A DNA stretch of 64,000 nt from Chlamydiifrater volucris (GCF_902806995.1 NZ_LR777654.1:1-64000); one strand, 5' to 3'. Counted from the first letter of the stretch, positions 27,408 to 37,093 are shown. Translations and numbers: made by a program. Notes: a model not told the origin generated them from the letters alone.

Positions 27408-30011
27408 ATGGCTATTGAGCCTAGTTATATTTATTATAATAAAAGAATCACAGAATCTCTATTAGGGAATCCTGTTAACTTAAGTGCTAATTTATCCAGA
27501 GAAGCTATTCTTTTTCATCAGCTTAATGAAAAAGCTGTTAATCTCAAAAGTGCTTTAGGATTGTTGGAGAATACTGTAAATTTTCAAAAACAACCTGAGC
27601 CAATATACAAAAATTCAGAAACTTTCTCCTTAGCAAACGATCTCAGGGAATCTTTATCACAAGCTAGTAAGTATGGTCAGCATACCGATAATTCTCTGGG
27701 GATGAAGGATGTTAGTACTGTAATTTTCTCTCAGGGTACTGGAAAAGATCTTGCTTATGTCGACACCGATATTATTGACAAACCGAATAAAATTTCTGCA
27801 GCAGTTTTTATTAAAGGCTTAGAGAAGGCTTTTCAGTTTTGGACACTGGATCCAAATAAAGGAGGGGTAGCACCTACCGGATCTAAAGAAAGGCTAATAG
27901 TAGAAAAATATCAACATGATTTAAAAACGCTTGAACTTGGGTGGACTTCTATTGGGAATAATACAACAGGGACGTCGGAGGCTGATTCGAGATGGTACGA
28001 AAGTTTATACAAAATTCCTGGAGATTTCGTCGCTTCTGTAGAATCTTTACAGAAAGGAATTCATGAAGCGATTACTGAAATCATAAATCTCGAAGACAAA
28101 AAGCCCACGGCTGAGGAAATAGAATCTTTGCAAACTAGATTAACAACGTTAGGAGCTCCAGGGGAGATAAACGAAGAGTTGGTAGCGCTTATAGGAAGGA
28201 AGGTTACCGTAGAACTTTTAAAACCTATCAAAGAGCAAATGATTGATTTTGGGAAACAGGAATACCCCAACGTCAACAAAATTAGTGTTTTTTGGCAAGA
28301 TCTTATGGGTGTTTACCAAGATATGTTGGCAGCCACCTATCCTGGGGTGGAGAAAATTTCAGAGCAGATTTCTGAGAACGTAGAATATATTGATAAATCT
28401 AGAGAGTGCATTGAAAAAATTACTAATTTTGTGACTTCCTTAAAAGATTTTTTAACAGTAGCGTGGACCCAGCCTGGCAGTGAAGATAGTTTTTATGGAA
28501 ATGCTAGATATGGAAGTCTTGTCGATAATTATATGTTAATGGGGGGATTATTAAGACTGCTTTCTGATGGTTTAACAGATGATAAAAATTCGAATTGGCC
28601 AAAAGAAATACAAACGGCTTTAAAAGAATTTTTCAATTCTGTGGGAACTGAAAGTAAATTTTTCATAGCTAGGCAAAACAATACCAAAATAGCCTGGTCT
28701 AAATTTATGGGGGCCTTGTTCGCTTACCAAGCGTGCGTACGTGGCGCTAGTTTACCTAACTCCTATCATTCAGAAGAAATTAAGAACGAATCAACGTATT
28801 GGCAAAACCACGATGATAATAAGTTCGCTGAGGTTATTAGTGAGGAACTAAAAAGACTAAAACAGGCTTATGATTCTACTATAGGAAATAATGCCAATAG
28901 TAATGCTTTCGTTTCTTATGCTTGTTTCGGAGTGAGAATTTTTACTTCTTCCAATTCTTCTCGGATAGATCGAGTAAACCCTCGGTTCCTCCAGCAATTA
29001 ATGGACTTAGTCAAGAATGATACAACCATTAATTGGGGAGGGTTCCAGGATGTCAAGGATGCAGGGGACCAAGCTATTCAAAAAATAAATGAGGCCATCA
29101 AGAAAAAAGAAGAAGAAAACAAAACTCTTTTGGAAAAGAAAAACAAACTAGACCCTTCGCAAATGAATTATGCTTTATCCATGTCGAAGTACCAAAAGGC
29201 ATTCATCGACACTTCTCCATTGCAGACCTCTTATGTCAGTCTCTTGTTAGACAAGTATTTCCCTGAGCAGAACCATATTTTGAAATTAATTGGCGGACAG
29301 ATGGTCTTTTCTAATAGAGCTGCTAGGGAACTGAATAAAATAGTGCAAGATATTACGATGTTTCAAGCATCAGATGTTTACTATTCCCTATCTTTATATC
29401 TGCGTCAAATGAACCTGCGAGCAATAGACAACGCTAAAGGAAAAGCTGAAGCTGTGAAAAACAAAGAGCTAGAGCGCACACAGGCAGACCTAACAAGGTG
29501 CATGTATCTCGACCAGAAGATAGATAAAATAATAGAGGAAGTAAAACAGATAAAGAAGGAAGAAGATCCTGACCCAGTTAAGAGAAAGGAATTTCTTTAT
29601 AAGTTGTATCAATACAAGAATCAAGTAGCATCGTTGCGTCAAAATCTTTGTAACTTGAAGGTGTTTTTGCAAGGAATGACTTTTGAAAATCCTTCGGCAC
29701 CAGATTCCACGGATAAGGCTTTTCAGGTTTCTATATATGGAGAACCCTCAGAGACGTGGCTAAGGCAACTAGCTATCTTAGAGAGCTTTGTTGTTGAGGG
29801 AGGAAACAAAGGAGAAGTTCCTGGAGGAGAACAACAGTTTCTGAAAAGTGTCGAGGCTGAAGAACAAAACTACACAACCTTTAACCAGAACCAACAGCTG
29901 GCTCTACAGATGGAAACATCTGCTATTCAGCAGGAATGGACTATTGTGACAACTGGTCTGGGATTATTGAATCAAATATTTTCCAAAATCATCCGACGAA
30001 TTAAATCATAA
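27408..30011 (+). CDS. DUF582-family type III effector candidate (CT711-like)
   Basis: 867 residues, largely helical and coiled-coil-prone, no signal peptide and no membrane span. The C-terminal ~270 residues, from SPLQTSYVSLLLDKYFPEQN to LQMETSAIQQEWTIVTTGLG, are clearly paralogous to the C-terminus of the next gene. This is the DUF582 domain. Published work on C. trachomatis describes CT619-CT621, CT711 and CT712 as DUF582 proteins secreted by type III secretion, and reports DUF582 binding to ESCRT component Hrs. The first ~580 residues are specific to this member. The protein is longer than the roughly 770 residues I recall for CT711. No clear Shine-Dalgarno precedes the ATG. The stop is 14 bases before the next start. 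Confidence 0.85.
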   Translation: MAIEPSYIYYNKRITESLLGNPVNLSANLSREAILFHQLNEKAVNLKSALGLLENTVNFQKQPEPIYKNSETFSLANDLRESLSQASKYGQHTDNSLGMKDVSTVIFSQGTGKDLAYVDTDIIDKPNKISAAVFIKGLEKAFQFWTLDPNKGGVAPTGSKERLIVEKYQHDLKTLELGWTSIGNNTTGTSEADSRWYESLYKIPGDFVASVESLQKGIHEAITEIINLEDKKPTAEEIESLQTRLTTLGAPGEINEELVALIGRKVTVELLKPIKEQMIDFGKQEYPNVNKISVFWQDLMGVYQDMLAATYPGVEKISEQISENVEYIDKSRECIEKITNFVTSLKDFLTVAWTQPGSEDSFYGNARYGSLVDNYMLMGGLLRLLSDGLTDDKNSNWPKEIQTALKEFFNSVGTESKFFIARQNNTKIAWSKFMGALFAYQACVRGASLPNSYHSEEIKNESTYWQNHDDNKFAEVISEELKRLKQAYDSTIGNNANSNAFVSYACFGVRIFTSSNSSRIDRVNPRFLQQLMDLVKNDTTINWGGFQDVKDAGDQAIQKINEAIKKKEEENKTLLEKKNKLDPSQMNYALSMSKYQKAFIDTSPLQTSYVSLLLDKYFPEQNHILKLIGGQMVFSNRAARELNKIVQDITMFQASDVYYSLSLYLRQMNLRAIDNAKGKAEAVKNKELERTQADLTRCMYLDQKIDKIIEEVKQIKKEEDPDPVKRKEFLYKLYQYKNQVASLRQNLCNLKVFLQGMTFENPSAPDSTDKAFQVSIYGEPSETWLRQLAILESFVVEGGNKGEVPGGEQQFLKSVEAEEQNYTTFNQNQQLALQMETSAIQQEWTIVTTGLGLLNQIFSKIIRRIKS

Positions 30012-30025
30012 TGCAGGGAAGAATT

Positions 30026-31234
30026 ATGAGTAACGATTTTATCAGGGGTACATCCGCTATTTCACGTTTTCCAAATATGGAAACGATGGTTAACAATATT
30101 GAGCATGGTCTTCATTCTGAAGTTATTGGAATGGTAGTCGACTACAGCAGGCTCCAGCATTATGTTAAGAATCTTAATGAATTAGTAGAAGCTTTGGATG
30201 GTATTCAGCTTAGTGTGGAAATGGATGGTAAACAAGAAGCTAAAAGAGAGTTTATTAATAATTCTGCAAAATTATCTTCTGTAGCAGTGATTTCGGAAGA
30301 GAATTCCAAGAAGAAGCAGCGTAAGGAGATACAGAAAGCTTTTGAGAAGCATCAACAGCGTTTAGAAGATATTAGATCGATAACATCTCCCCAATCCCTT
30401 ACGACAGCATCTCCAATAGTTACGATTCCAGAAAATTCAGTTATCACGCAGATGCCTTTTCAATCTGCTTTTGCATATATTGTGTTAGATAAATATCTTC
30501 CAGCGCAGGAAGAAGCTTTATATGCTTTAAGTTTGGAGCTAAATTTAGCGGGCTATGCTCAAGCCCTGTTTAATCCTGTAGTAGAAACCATTAAAAGTTT
30601 TAACTCAGCTCCAATTTTTTATAATTTTGGATCATATCTGGCCCAAACCATGAATATGGCTAACTTTAAGGACGGGTATGACAATGTATTAGAAAAATAT
30701 CAGCAGGAAAAGAATTGTGTTGCGACGGATTTAAATTCCATTGAAAACGCCAGGGAGTATTTATCCGCAGTGAAGAGAAAAGTAATTGCAGACACAAATT
30801 TGACTGCAGGTCAAAAAACTGACATTAATAATATTTGTGATGGATATCTAAGCTCTCTAGAGATTTGCTCCAATCAATTGAAGTCGCTTTTGGTTTACCT
30901 TAATGGTCTAGGATTCGTTCGTGGGGCCAGTGAGTATGAGCCTTCCTATGTTGTGATTGGACAAGAATTTTCTGCTGTACAAATACAAGATTTAGAAAAC
31001 GCTGTTGTTGATGGAGATGTCAATATTGGTACCGGGGAAATCAAAGGTGGACTACTAACAGTATTTAACAAAATTGTATCAGATGTCCAAAGTTACGGAG
31101 ACCTAGCTCAAACTCAACAACTAATGTTGCAATTGGAGCTAACTGCTATGCAGCAAGAGTGGACCTTAGTTGCAGCTTCTCTGAAATTATTGAATGGAAT
31201 GTACAAAGGATTAACAGCTTCCATCAAGGGGTAG
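30026..31234 (+). CDS. DUF582-family type III effector candidate (CT712-like)
   Basis: 402 residues. The N-terminal third (to about residue 145) is charged and helical with a basic KKKQRKEIQKAFEKHQQR stretch. The rest is the DUF582 domain, matching the upstream protein in QSAFAYIVLDKYLPAQ and in the closing LMLQLELTAMQQEWTLVAASLKLL. I placed the start at the ATG at 30026, preceded by AGGGA at seven bases, rather than the ATG at 30011 that overlaps the previous stop. The two genes form an operon closed by a terminator at 31253-31278. A role as a host-directed effector is inferred from the family. Confidence 0.85.
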   Translation: MSNDFIRGTSAISRFPNMETMVNNIEHGLHSEVIGMVVDYSRLQHYVKNLNELVEALDGIQLSVEMDGKQEAKREFINNSAKLSSVAVISEENSKKKQRKEIQKAFEKHQQRLEDIRSITSPQSLTTASPIVTIPENSVITQMPFQSAFAYIVLDKYLPAQEEALYALSLELNLAGYAQALFNPVVETIKSFNSAPIFYNFGSYLAQTMNMANFKDGYDNVLEKYQQEKNCVATDLNSIENAREYLSAVKRKVIADTNLTAGQKTDINNICDGYLSSLEICSNQLKSLLVYLNGLGFVRGASEYEPSYVVIGQEFSAVQIQDLENAVVDGDVNIGTGEIKGGLLTVFNKIVSDVQSYGDLAQTQQLMLQLELTAMQQEWTLVAASLKLLNGMYKGLTASIKG

Positions 31235-31252
31235 CGATTAATTTTTTGTTGA

Positions 31253-31278
31253 GGCGGCGCTTTTTTGCCGCCGTTTTT
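31253..31278 (+). terminator. Rho-independent terminator of the DUF582 pair
   Basis: ggcggc (31253-31258) pairs with gccgcc (31267-31272) and is followed by T5 (31274-31278). The GC-rich stem lies between the convergent DUF582 and porB genes. The opposite strand lacks a T run, so it works mainly for the plus strand. Confidence 0.88.
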
Positions 31279-31280
31279 GT

Positions 31281-32333
31281 TTAAAAGAATATACCGCCGG
31301 AGAGGTTACACGCTCTTTGGTATCCCCACCGAGCTTCTACGTTGCAGTAAGTTTTATCTGCTATCAGGTATGTAATCCCTCCACAGATGTTGATTCTGTG
31401 GTAGTTTTTAAGGTTTCTTGTTTTAAAGAACAGATTAGTAAACTGTCTTTCTAGGCTAGTGAAACTAATTTCCGGAGCTTCCCAGATAGTGTTGCCTGTG
31501 CTTACAGCGATGTAAGGAATTAGACAATCATTGAAGTAAGTTGTGAGCCCTATATTAAAGGCCCACTCAGAGTATCGAACGTCACCTCCAGCAGAATTAT
31601 CAAAATAAATCTCCGGGTTAGCTTGATCGTGGACGATAACGTAATCTACAGGGCAGGAGCAACGACGGTAATCAGCACCGACACTGATAAGGGAGACCCC
31701 ATCTTTCCATATCACCTTTTTTATTCCGAAATCCCAAGCTATACCGTAATTGCTTTTGACTTCAACAAGCCCGTTCGTAACTTGTGATTCAGAAGCCAGA
31801 GGTGTTTTAGTGAAATCTCTGTAGGCATTGAGGGGTAATCTATAGTAGGTGGCAAGGCCGCCTAATTTTGCTGTAAAAGATACATCTAGAAGGGGAAACT
31901 GTGCTGGGGAGTAGTCCTGGAAAGCGACTGTGGCGAACAAGGAGCTGGAGGACACTGAACAATTTACCGCATCGTAAGTAACATTTTTCGTCGTAGATGT
32001 AATTTTTGTACTTGTAGAGGGGCCGCCGGCTGTTGGCGAGGCCGTTGATACAGAGGTGACTACAGGAACGTTTTTGACTGCGGCGCTTTCAGAGAAGATG
32101 TAATCTCCGGCGAACCCAAATCGGAAATTACCTCCGATAAGTGCGAAAGGATTGATATCTGGGCAAAGTCTGATTTGTTGGCAGGAAGGTGGATTTGCGG
32201 TATAGGGGAGGATAGGATCAGCTGGATTGCCTGCAGACATTGCCTGCAGAGAGCCACTAGCAAAGATCCCGAAGAGGCCTAAAACAGGGCTAACTTTTCG
32301 TAAAATCCAGGGTCTCAACGGTCTATACAGCAT
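31281..32333 (-). CDS. porB: Outer-membrane porin PorB
   Basis: 350 residues from the chosen ATG at 32333. The N-terminus MLYRPLRPW followed by VLGLFGIFASGSLQA is a signal peptide, with mature protein starting near MSAGNPADP. PorB is a cysteine-containing beta-barrel related to MOMP; in C. trachomatis it is reported to pass dicarboxylates such as 2-oxoglutarate. Conserved blocks: GDYIFSESAAVKNVPVVTSV, YYRLPLNAYRDFT, KKVIWKDGVS and the terminal phenylalanine of SGGIFF required for barrel insertion. A Ser/Thr-rich stretch (TASPTAGGPSTSTKITSTTK) follows the VPVVTSV segment and looks like an exposed loop. An in-frame extension to 32399 has no supporting ribosome site. gpsA lies 86 bases upstream. 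Confidence 0.93.
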   Translation of the reverse strand: MLYRPLRPWILRKVSPVLGLFGIFASGSLQAMSAGNPADPILPYTANPPSCQQIRLCPDINPFALIGGNFRFGFAGDYIFSESAAVKNVPVVTSVSTASPTAGGPSTSTKITSTTKNVTYDAVNCSVSSSSLFATVAFQDYSPAQFPLLDVSFTAKLGGLATYYRLPLNAYRDFTKTPLASESQVTNGLVEVKSNYGIAWDFGIKKVIWKDGVSLISVGADYRRCSCPVDYVIVHDQANPEIYFDNSAGGDVRYSEWAFNIGLTTYFNDCLIPYIAVSTGNTIWEAPEISFTSLERQFTNLFFKTRNLKNYHRINICGGITYLIADKTYCNVEARWGYQRACNLSGGIFF

Positions 32334-32419
32334 CTTAATGAACTTTCTCTTTTCAGTGTCCGTGATGCTATCTTTACCAGATACAGCGAAATAGTACAAC
32401 GAAAACTATAAATTAAATT

Positions 32420-33424
32420 TTATAAATATTCTTCTTTGGTATCTCTCTGCATTAACAGGGCTACACCCTCGGCAGGATCGAGTCCTTCGTATAGGACATG
32501 ATAAATACCGGACGTGATAGGCATGGAAATGCGGTGATGCTCAGCAATTTGGTGAGCGGACACTGCAGTGTAAGAACCCTCCACGACCATACCAATTTGT
32601 TGTTTGGCCTTTTCTATAGGAATACCTTCAGCGATTAATTTTCCGAATTGATAGTTTCTACTGAAACTGGAAAAGCAGGTAACACATAAATCTCCTAGCC
32701 CAGCCAATCCATTAATGGTGTCTGATCGACAGCCGAGAAGAGCTGCACACTTACGAATTTCATGGAGGCCTCTGGTAATTAGACCTGATTTGGCATTATC
32801 TCCGAAACGAAAACCATCAGAAATGCCACAAGCGATAGCAATTACATTTTTCAGAGCGCCTCCGAGAGCGACACCTTTAATGTCGGAATTGGGGTAGACG
32901 CGGAATTTTGGTGTAGAAAAAGCAGAGTGTATTTTAGTCAACGTGTCCGTGGAGTAGGCGCTCACAACGACGGAACACGGACACCCTTGTAGTACTTCAG
33001 AGGCTATAGATGGTCCGCTCAAATACCCTATGTAGGGACGAGCTTTTTCTCCAAATTCTTCGAGCAGGATTTCACTTAAGAATAATCCCGTATTTTGTTC
33101 TATTCCTTTGGAAGTGATCACAAAAGGGACATCTAGTTGCTTAATGGCTTGAATCTTTTTTGCCAGAGAGCGAATACCAGCAGAAGTCACTCCCTCAATG
33201 ATCATATCTGCTTCGTGGAGAGCTTCTTCGAGATTCGTGGTGAACTTGACAGAATCAGGGACTAGAACGTTGGGGGCTTTAGGATGCGAGCGCTGAGTAT
33301 TCAAATGCTCAACAAGGCTAGGATTCCGAGACCATCCTGTTACTTGAAACCCTTTCTTAGAAAGCAGTACGGTGAGGCAGTATCCCCAGATGCCCATTCC
33401 GAGATAAGCTATTCTTTGTGTCAT
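32420..33424 (-). CDS. gpsA: Glycerol-3-phosphate dehydrogenase [NAD(P)+]
   Basis: 334 residues. GpsA reduces dihydroxyacetone phosphate to sn-glycerol-3-phosphate for phospholipid synthesis. The NAD(P) fold begins IAYLGMGIWGYCL, a GxGxWG-type motif. The substrate-binding core GVALGGALKNVIAIACGISDGFRFGDNAKSGLITRG with the catalytic lysine (LKN) is intact, as is GLAGLGDLCVTCFS. The start overlaps the end of the pyrophosphorylase gene by four bases (ATGA), so the two are coupled. It is followed by porB. Confidence 0.97.
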   Translation of the reverse strand: MTQRIAYLGMGIWGYCLTVLLSKKGFQVTGWSRNPSLVEHLNTQRSHPKAPNVLVPDSVKFTTNLEEALHEADMIIEGVTSAGIRSLAKKIQAIKQLDVPFVITSKGIEQNTGLFLSEILLEEFGEKARPYIGYLSGPSIASEVLQGCPCSVVVSAYSTDTLTKIHSAFSTPKFRVYPNSDIKGVALGGALKNVIAIACGISDGFRFGDNAKSGLITRGLHEIRKCAALLGCRSDTINGLAGLGDLCVTCFSSFSRNYQFGKLIAEGIPIEKAKQQIGMVVEGSYTAVSAHQIAEHHRISMPITSGIYHVLYEGLDPAEGVALLMQRDTKEEYL

Positions 33425-34761
33425 GTAGCCTCAATAAAAGATTCTTTGAAAAAAGCTTTACTTTGCCACTGCGTAAAACCAGACTGAGAAGCATAATAAA
33501 AACTGGCTTCCAATTCAAATGTTGTATTTGGTGTCACCTCTTTACCTGTAGCATCGCGATATAGTTGGCGCTCTCTAGTATTCAAAGCCTGGCGTACAGT
33601 TTCTGGACTATGATTTCCCTCCAAATTTTTCAAGGGAGCGAAACATACATCTCTTGGATACACTAAGGTTGAACAACGGTTTCCGTAGTGGAAGAGGTCA
33701 AAGATGAATTCTTCGAACTTCCATGCTTGCCCATCAATGGTACGCCCCTGGGAAAATTTTTTTGTATGCTTACAGGCTCTATGGATAGGCAAAGGCAAGG
33801 ATGACACTGTTTTAATGAAATCCATAGACAAACAGTATAAGCCGATATTACCTAAGGGGTATTTTAATCGGCCTTCACGATCTTTAGCAAAGCGTTCTTG
33901 ATTAGGAATTTCGGAGTATTCGATAACTGTGGTTCTATTGGTGGCAATATCCGTTGCTAGCACACCTATATCCTCTGTAGGATGGTTTCTTAGTACAGTT
34001 TTTATAGTGACGTCGTTTTTTTCCGAAAAATGATACCCAAATAGCTCAGGGTCAAAGGGAAGTGCCAGTGGATTGTCAATGGGAATGACACTAACCATTT
34101 CGATGCCTTCATTTTTCCACTGATCCCAGAGACCAGACTCAAGCATCATTCGGGCAAAACAACCGTTCCCATTGGGGCCAAAAGCCATACTGTTGCTTGT
34201 CTCCAAGAATAAATTACCTTCTAGATCTAGTAAAGGCCACAGTTTTTGTTGGAAAAAAGACACTTGGTGAGGAGATAAGCCAAAGTATTCATGAGAATCA
34301 AAGTAAGAGAGTGTCTGTGCATTATTGAGAGGAGAGGTCATGAAGGCTAAGGGCAGCCTTTGTTGGGAAAGGTGACTTGCTGCCAAGACTTTTTCTGCTA
34401 TCATTTGGAATAAGGTTTTGTTTTTTACCGCGGAGATAGGGAAAAGTCCCTTGGGCCCATTACATTTCAGTCTAGACCCTTGTCCACCGGCTAGCACAAC
34501 ACAACCTACTCGTTTTTTCCTAAGCAAATCGTTGCCAATCTTTTGAAGATTGGGATTTTTTCCTGAAAAAGAAAAAGTTTCTAAAGGGGAGAACTTTGTT
34601 AACGAAGGAGTTTGAGAAAGTAACTCTCGTTGCTGTCGAAAAAAAGCTATATCTAAAGACTCGAGTTGGTGATGAAAAAGAGTTAAATCCTCTGATTTAT
34701 TGATCTGCTCCAAAAGATGGTTCTGTGAAATATTTTCTAGCTTTCTATACAAATGGGTCAT
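33421..34761 (-). CDS. UDP-sugar pyrophosphorylase of the eukaryotic AGX/UAP family
   Basis: 446 residues. The nucleotide-binding loop VVLAGGQGSRLKCNGPKGLFPI is the LxGGxGTRL...PKG signature of the UDP-GlcNAc/UDP-glucose pyrophosphorylase family found mainly in eukaryotes. Other family blocks are PLAFMTSPLNN, GPNGNGCFARMM and VVEYSE-like VIEYSEIPNQE. It transfers UMP from UTP to a hexose-1-phosphate. Whether the sugar is N-acetylglucosamine (as annotated for CT715) or glucose cannot be decided from the motifs. It lacks the left-handed helix acetyltransferase half of bacterial GlmU. It overlaps gpsA by four bases and lies 45 bases after the FliJ-like gene. Confidence 0.9.
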   Translation of the reverse strand: MTHLYRKLENISQNHLLEQINKSEDLTLFHHQLESLDIAFFRQQRELLSQTPSLTKFSPLETFSFSGKNPNLQKIGNDLLRKKRVGCVVLAGGQGSRLKCNGPKGLFPISAVKNKTLFQMIAEKVLAASHLSQQRLPLAFMTSPLNNAQTLSYFDSHEYFGLSPHQVSFFQQKLWPLLDLEGNLFLETSNSMAFGPNGNGCFARMMLESGLWDQWKNEGIEMVSVIPIDNPLALPFDPELFGYHFSEKNDVTIKTVLRNHPTEDIGVLATDIATNRTTVIEYSEIPNQERFAKDREGRLKYPLGNIGLYCLSMDFIKTVSSLPLPIHRACKHTKKFSQGRTIDGQAWKFEEFIFDLFHYGNRCSTLVYPRDVCFAPLKNLEGNHSPETVRQALNTRERQLYRDATGKEVTPNTTFELEASFYYASQSGFTQWQSKAFFKESFIEAT

Positions 34762-34806
34762 TGTAATGTACTGTTTAGCAAGAATGTTATATTCAGTCCC
34801 TTATGC

Positions 34807-35172
34807 TTAGAGGCAGATTTTCTTGCCGTCATGTTTCCTCTGAGAAAAATTCTCGAGGGTTCTTTTTCGTTTCAATCGTTCCTCTAGAAGGGTCTGGTGC
34901 TCAGAAAATTTTTGTTCCAGTATTTTGATTTCTTGACGAATAGTCTTTTCAAAAACTCGCAGATTTCTTAAGAACCCATCGTACTGGAGAGTCTTCTTCC
35001 CAGAAAGAAAGCTTTGCTCTCTGGCTTTTAAAGTTTCGTGTATCGTTGCACAAACAGTCCACAACTGGCTCTCCAAAGCATCTTTTCTATCTAGAACTTC
35101 TCTGGAATTATACAGGCTATCGAATATTTTTATTCTAGACAAAGTAATGAGAATTTGTAACTTTTTTTTCAT
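34807..35172 (-). CDS. FliJ/type III stalk-like coiled-coil protein (CT716-like)
   Basis: 121 residues, highly charged and almost wholly helical, with heptad-like spacing and a basic C-terminus (ERLKRKRTLENFSQRKHDGKK). No catalytic motif is present. It starts three bases after the FliI-like ATPase, the position occupied by the FliJ/YscO/SctO stalk gene in flagellar and injectisome operons. The length and coiled-coil character fit that family. Sequence similarity in this family is always low, so the call rests on position, size and helical character. Confidence 0.6.
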   Translation of the reverse strand: MKKKLQILITLSRIKIFDSLYNSREVLDRKDALESQLWTVCATIHETLKAREQSFLSGKKTLQYDGFLRNLRVFEKTIRQEIKILEQKFSEHQTLLEERLKRKRTLENFSQRKHDGKKICL

Positions 35173-35175
35173 CTG

Positions 35176-36480
35176 TCACCAGTGGAGATCCATCAGGTTT
35201 TGAATAACAACTTCATAAGGGATGGGTTGGGATTTGTTTTGTGTAATAAATTGTTTGAGTGCGGGCACCAATTTCAAGGCTTGATCGAGGTCTTGGTTTG
35301 TCCCTGGCGTGTAAGCTCCTAACTGGATGATGTCGAGGTTTTCTTTATACACTTTAAGCAGAGTTAAGATGGTTTGTGTTTTCGCTTGTTGGTTTTTAGT
35401 CGCCAGCAGGGGAAAGGATCTAGATAGGCTTTCTAGCAAGTTTATCCGTGGGAAAGAGGCCAGACTTGTTTCGTATGAAGAAAGTACGATATGGCCATCG
35501 AGGAGAGATTTTGCGTAATCCACAAAGACATCGGGAATATTTTGGTAACATAATACGGAGTATAGAGCAGTTATAGATCCTTTGTTGCTATTGCCAGATC
35601 TTTCAATAAATTTTGCCGTTTGGTAGAAGACAGATGCGGGATAGTGATGTTGGGAGGGGGCTTCTCCTAAAGCTAGGCCTACTTCTTGTAGGGCCGCGCC
35701 GTACCGAGACAAAGAATCCATAGTGAATAATACGTTTAGACCTTGCTGACAGAAATGTTCAGCTATTTCCATGGCAGTGTTGGCTGCCAGTATTTTCGTT
35801 GCTGCAGGTTCTGATGATGAAGCGACGACAGCTACGGTTCGTAACCTTTTGGATGAAATCGTCAAATCATTTAGAAATTCACTAATCTCTCTACTTCGTT
35901 CTCCTACTAGAGCAGTCACATAGATATCAGCTTCTGAATTATTTGCGATGGAAGAGAGGAGAGAGGTTTTTCCTTGGCCTGGCTCAGAAAAAATAGCTAT
36001 GCGTTGGCCTTTTCCCAAGGTGAGGAAAGAATCTATCAGCTTAATACCTGTGGGAAAAATTTCTTTAACAGGGGTCTTTTCGCAATTTCGAGACTTGCTC
36101 TTGAAATAGTACGAAGTTTGTTTGGGAATAGGGGGGCCCTTATCCAGGGGATTTCCAAAAGCATCTATCACTCGTCCTAGAAGAAAGTTAATGTCAGGTT
36201 TTGGAATAGGTGATTGAGAAGGAATAACTTCTGCTTCAGGGTGTATATAATAAGTTTCACAGAAAGGTATTAACAGTGCTTTATTGTTTTCAAATCCAAT
36301 AATTTGAGCATGAATCTCCTGAGAAAATTTATTAATAATTTTGCAATGCTCGCCAATAAACCCTTCAAGACCTGACGCTTGTACGATGGGCCCCTTAACA
36401 CAAGATACTTTCCCACATTTTCTAATAGCTGTCCAAGATTTAAGGAACGTAAATTCTTTGTACAAAAGAGAATGGTTCAT
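35176..36480 (-). CDS. fliI: Flagellar-type type III export ATPase FliI
   Basis: 434 residues, related to F1-ATPase beta subunits. FliI/SctN ATPases unfold and release substrates at the base of type III export machines. Walker A is EPGQGKTSLL, Walker B LFTMDSLSRYG, and the conserved GRVIDAFGNPLD and FPTGIKLIDSFLTLGKGQR motifs are present. Chlamydiae encode a separate SctN ATPase elsewhere; this copy belongs to the flagellar-like remnant (FliI, FliF, FlhA) reported in the genus. It is flanked by FliH-like (four-base overlap) and FliJ-like (three-base gap) genes. The organism is non-flagellate, so the role is not motility. Confidence 0.94.
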   Translation of the reverse strand: MNHSLLYKEFTFLKSWTAIRKCGKVSCVKGPIVQASGLEGFIGEHCKIINKFSQEIHAQIIGFENNKALLIPFCETYYIHPEAEVIPSQSPIPKPDINFLLGRVIDAFGNPLDKGPPIPKQTSYYFKSKSRNCEKTPVKEIFPTGIKLIDSFLTLGKGQRIAIFSEPGQGKTSLLSSIANNSEADIYVTALVGERSREISEFLNDLTISSKRLRTVAVVASSSEPAATKILAANTAMEIAEHFCQQGLNVLFTMDSLSRYGAALQEVGLALGEAPSQHHYPASVFYQTAKFIERSGNSNKGSITALYSVLCYQNIPDVFVDYAKSLLDGHIVLSSYETSLASFPRINLLESLSRSFPLLATKNQQAKTQTILTLLKVYKENLDIIQLGAYTPGTNQDLDQALKLVPALKQFITQNKSQPIPYEVVIQNLMDLHW

Positions 36481-37028
36481 GAATTTAATAGAGTTAACAA
36501 ATTATCTAGTTCTTCGGAGAGATTTTGATACAACAAAAGGGAACCCATACTAATCTTGCATGCTTGTTCGGGAATGCTAGGGTCTGAAGAAAAAGTAATG
36601 CCTTGTAGCTCTTTTAGGTGGCCTCGAGTTTCTATCCACTTAGAAATCAAAGAATAATCTTTAGGGGACAATGAAATAATAACTGGGGAGTTTTTGCTTT
36701 TCGAAGAGAAATTGTTCAGAATAGATGTTAGTAAGAGTTGTAATTCTTCGGGTTTTTCTAATTTTCGTCTCAAAAATTTTTCGCAAACTAGGATAGATAG
36801 TTTGATTAATTCAGGTTTTAGTTTTTCCACCAACGAATTTGTGGAATCAATCATATGAGTCGTTAGTTTCCCTAACAATTTCGTTAAAGCCAGTAACTCG
36901 TCTGCTTTTGCATGCCCTCTAGTTTTGGAAGAAACATCTTCTTCAGAAGGAGTTTGGACGGATGGTAGAAGTTTCTGTGAAGTCTCGGGGATTAAAGAGA
37001 ATTTGTTCTCCTGTTGGCAAACATTCAT
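36477..37028 (-). CDS. FliH-like regulator of the export ATPase (CT718-like)
   Basis: 183 residues, mostly helical and without membrane spans. It lies between fliF and fliI, where FliH/SctL-type stator proteins are coded. The C-terminal half (LIKLSILVCEKFLRRKLEKP ... KISMGSLLLYQNLSEELDNLL) resembles the FliH/V-ATPase subunit E-like domain, including the family's (A/C)xxIxxxxL(R)-type helix. A strong Shine-Dalgarno (GGGAGGGAAGGGAG) precedes the ATG at 37028. The end overlaps the fliI start by ATGA. Assignment is from position and general fold character. Confidence 0.65.
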   Translation of the reverse strand: MNVCQQENKFSLIPETSQKLLPSVQTPSEEDVSSKTRGHAKADELLALTKLLGKLTTHMIDSTNSLVEKLKPELIKLSILVCEKFLRRKLEKPEELQLLLTSILNNFSSKSKNSPVIISLSPKDYSLISKWIETRGHLKELQGITFSSDPSIPEQACKISMGSLLLYQNLSEELDNLLTLLNS

Positions 37029-37093
37029 AACTCCCTTCCCTCCCCTTGAAAATGGCTATTGCTTAATCTTAAGTTAGGTTAAAAGCTTTTAAG

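Noticed and set aside
32334-32399. N-terminal extension of PorB
   Set aside because: It would bury the signal peptide behind 22 charged residues and has no ribosome site.
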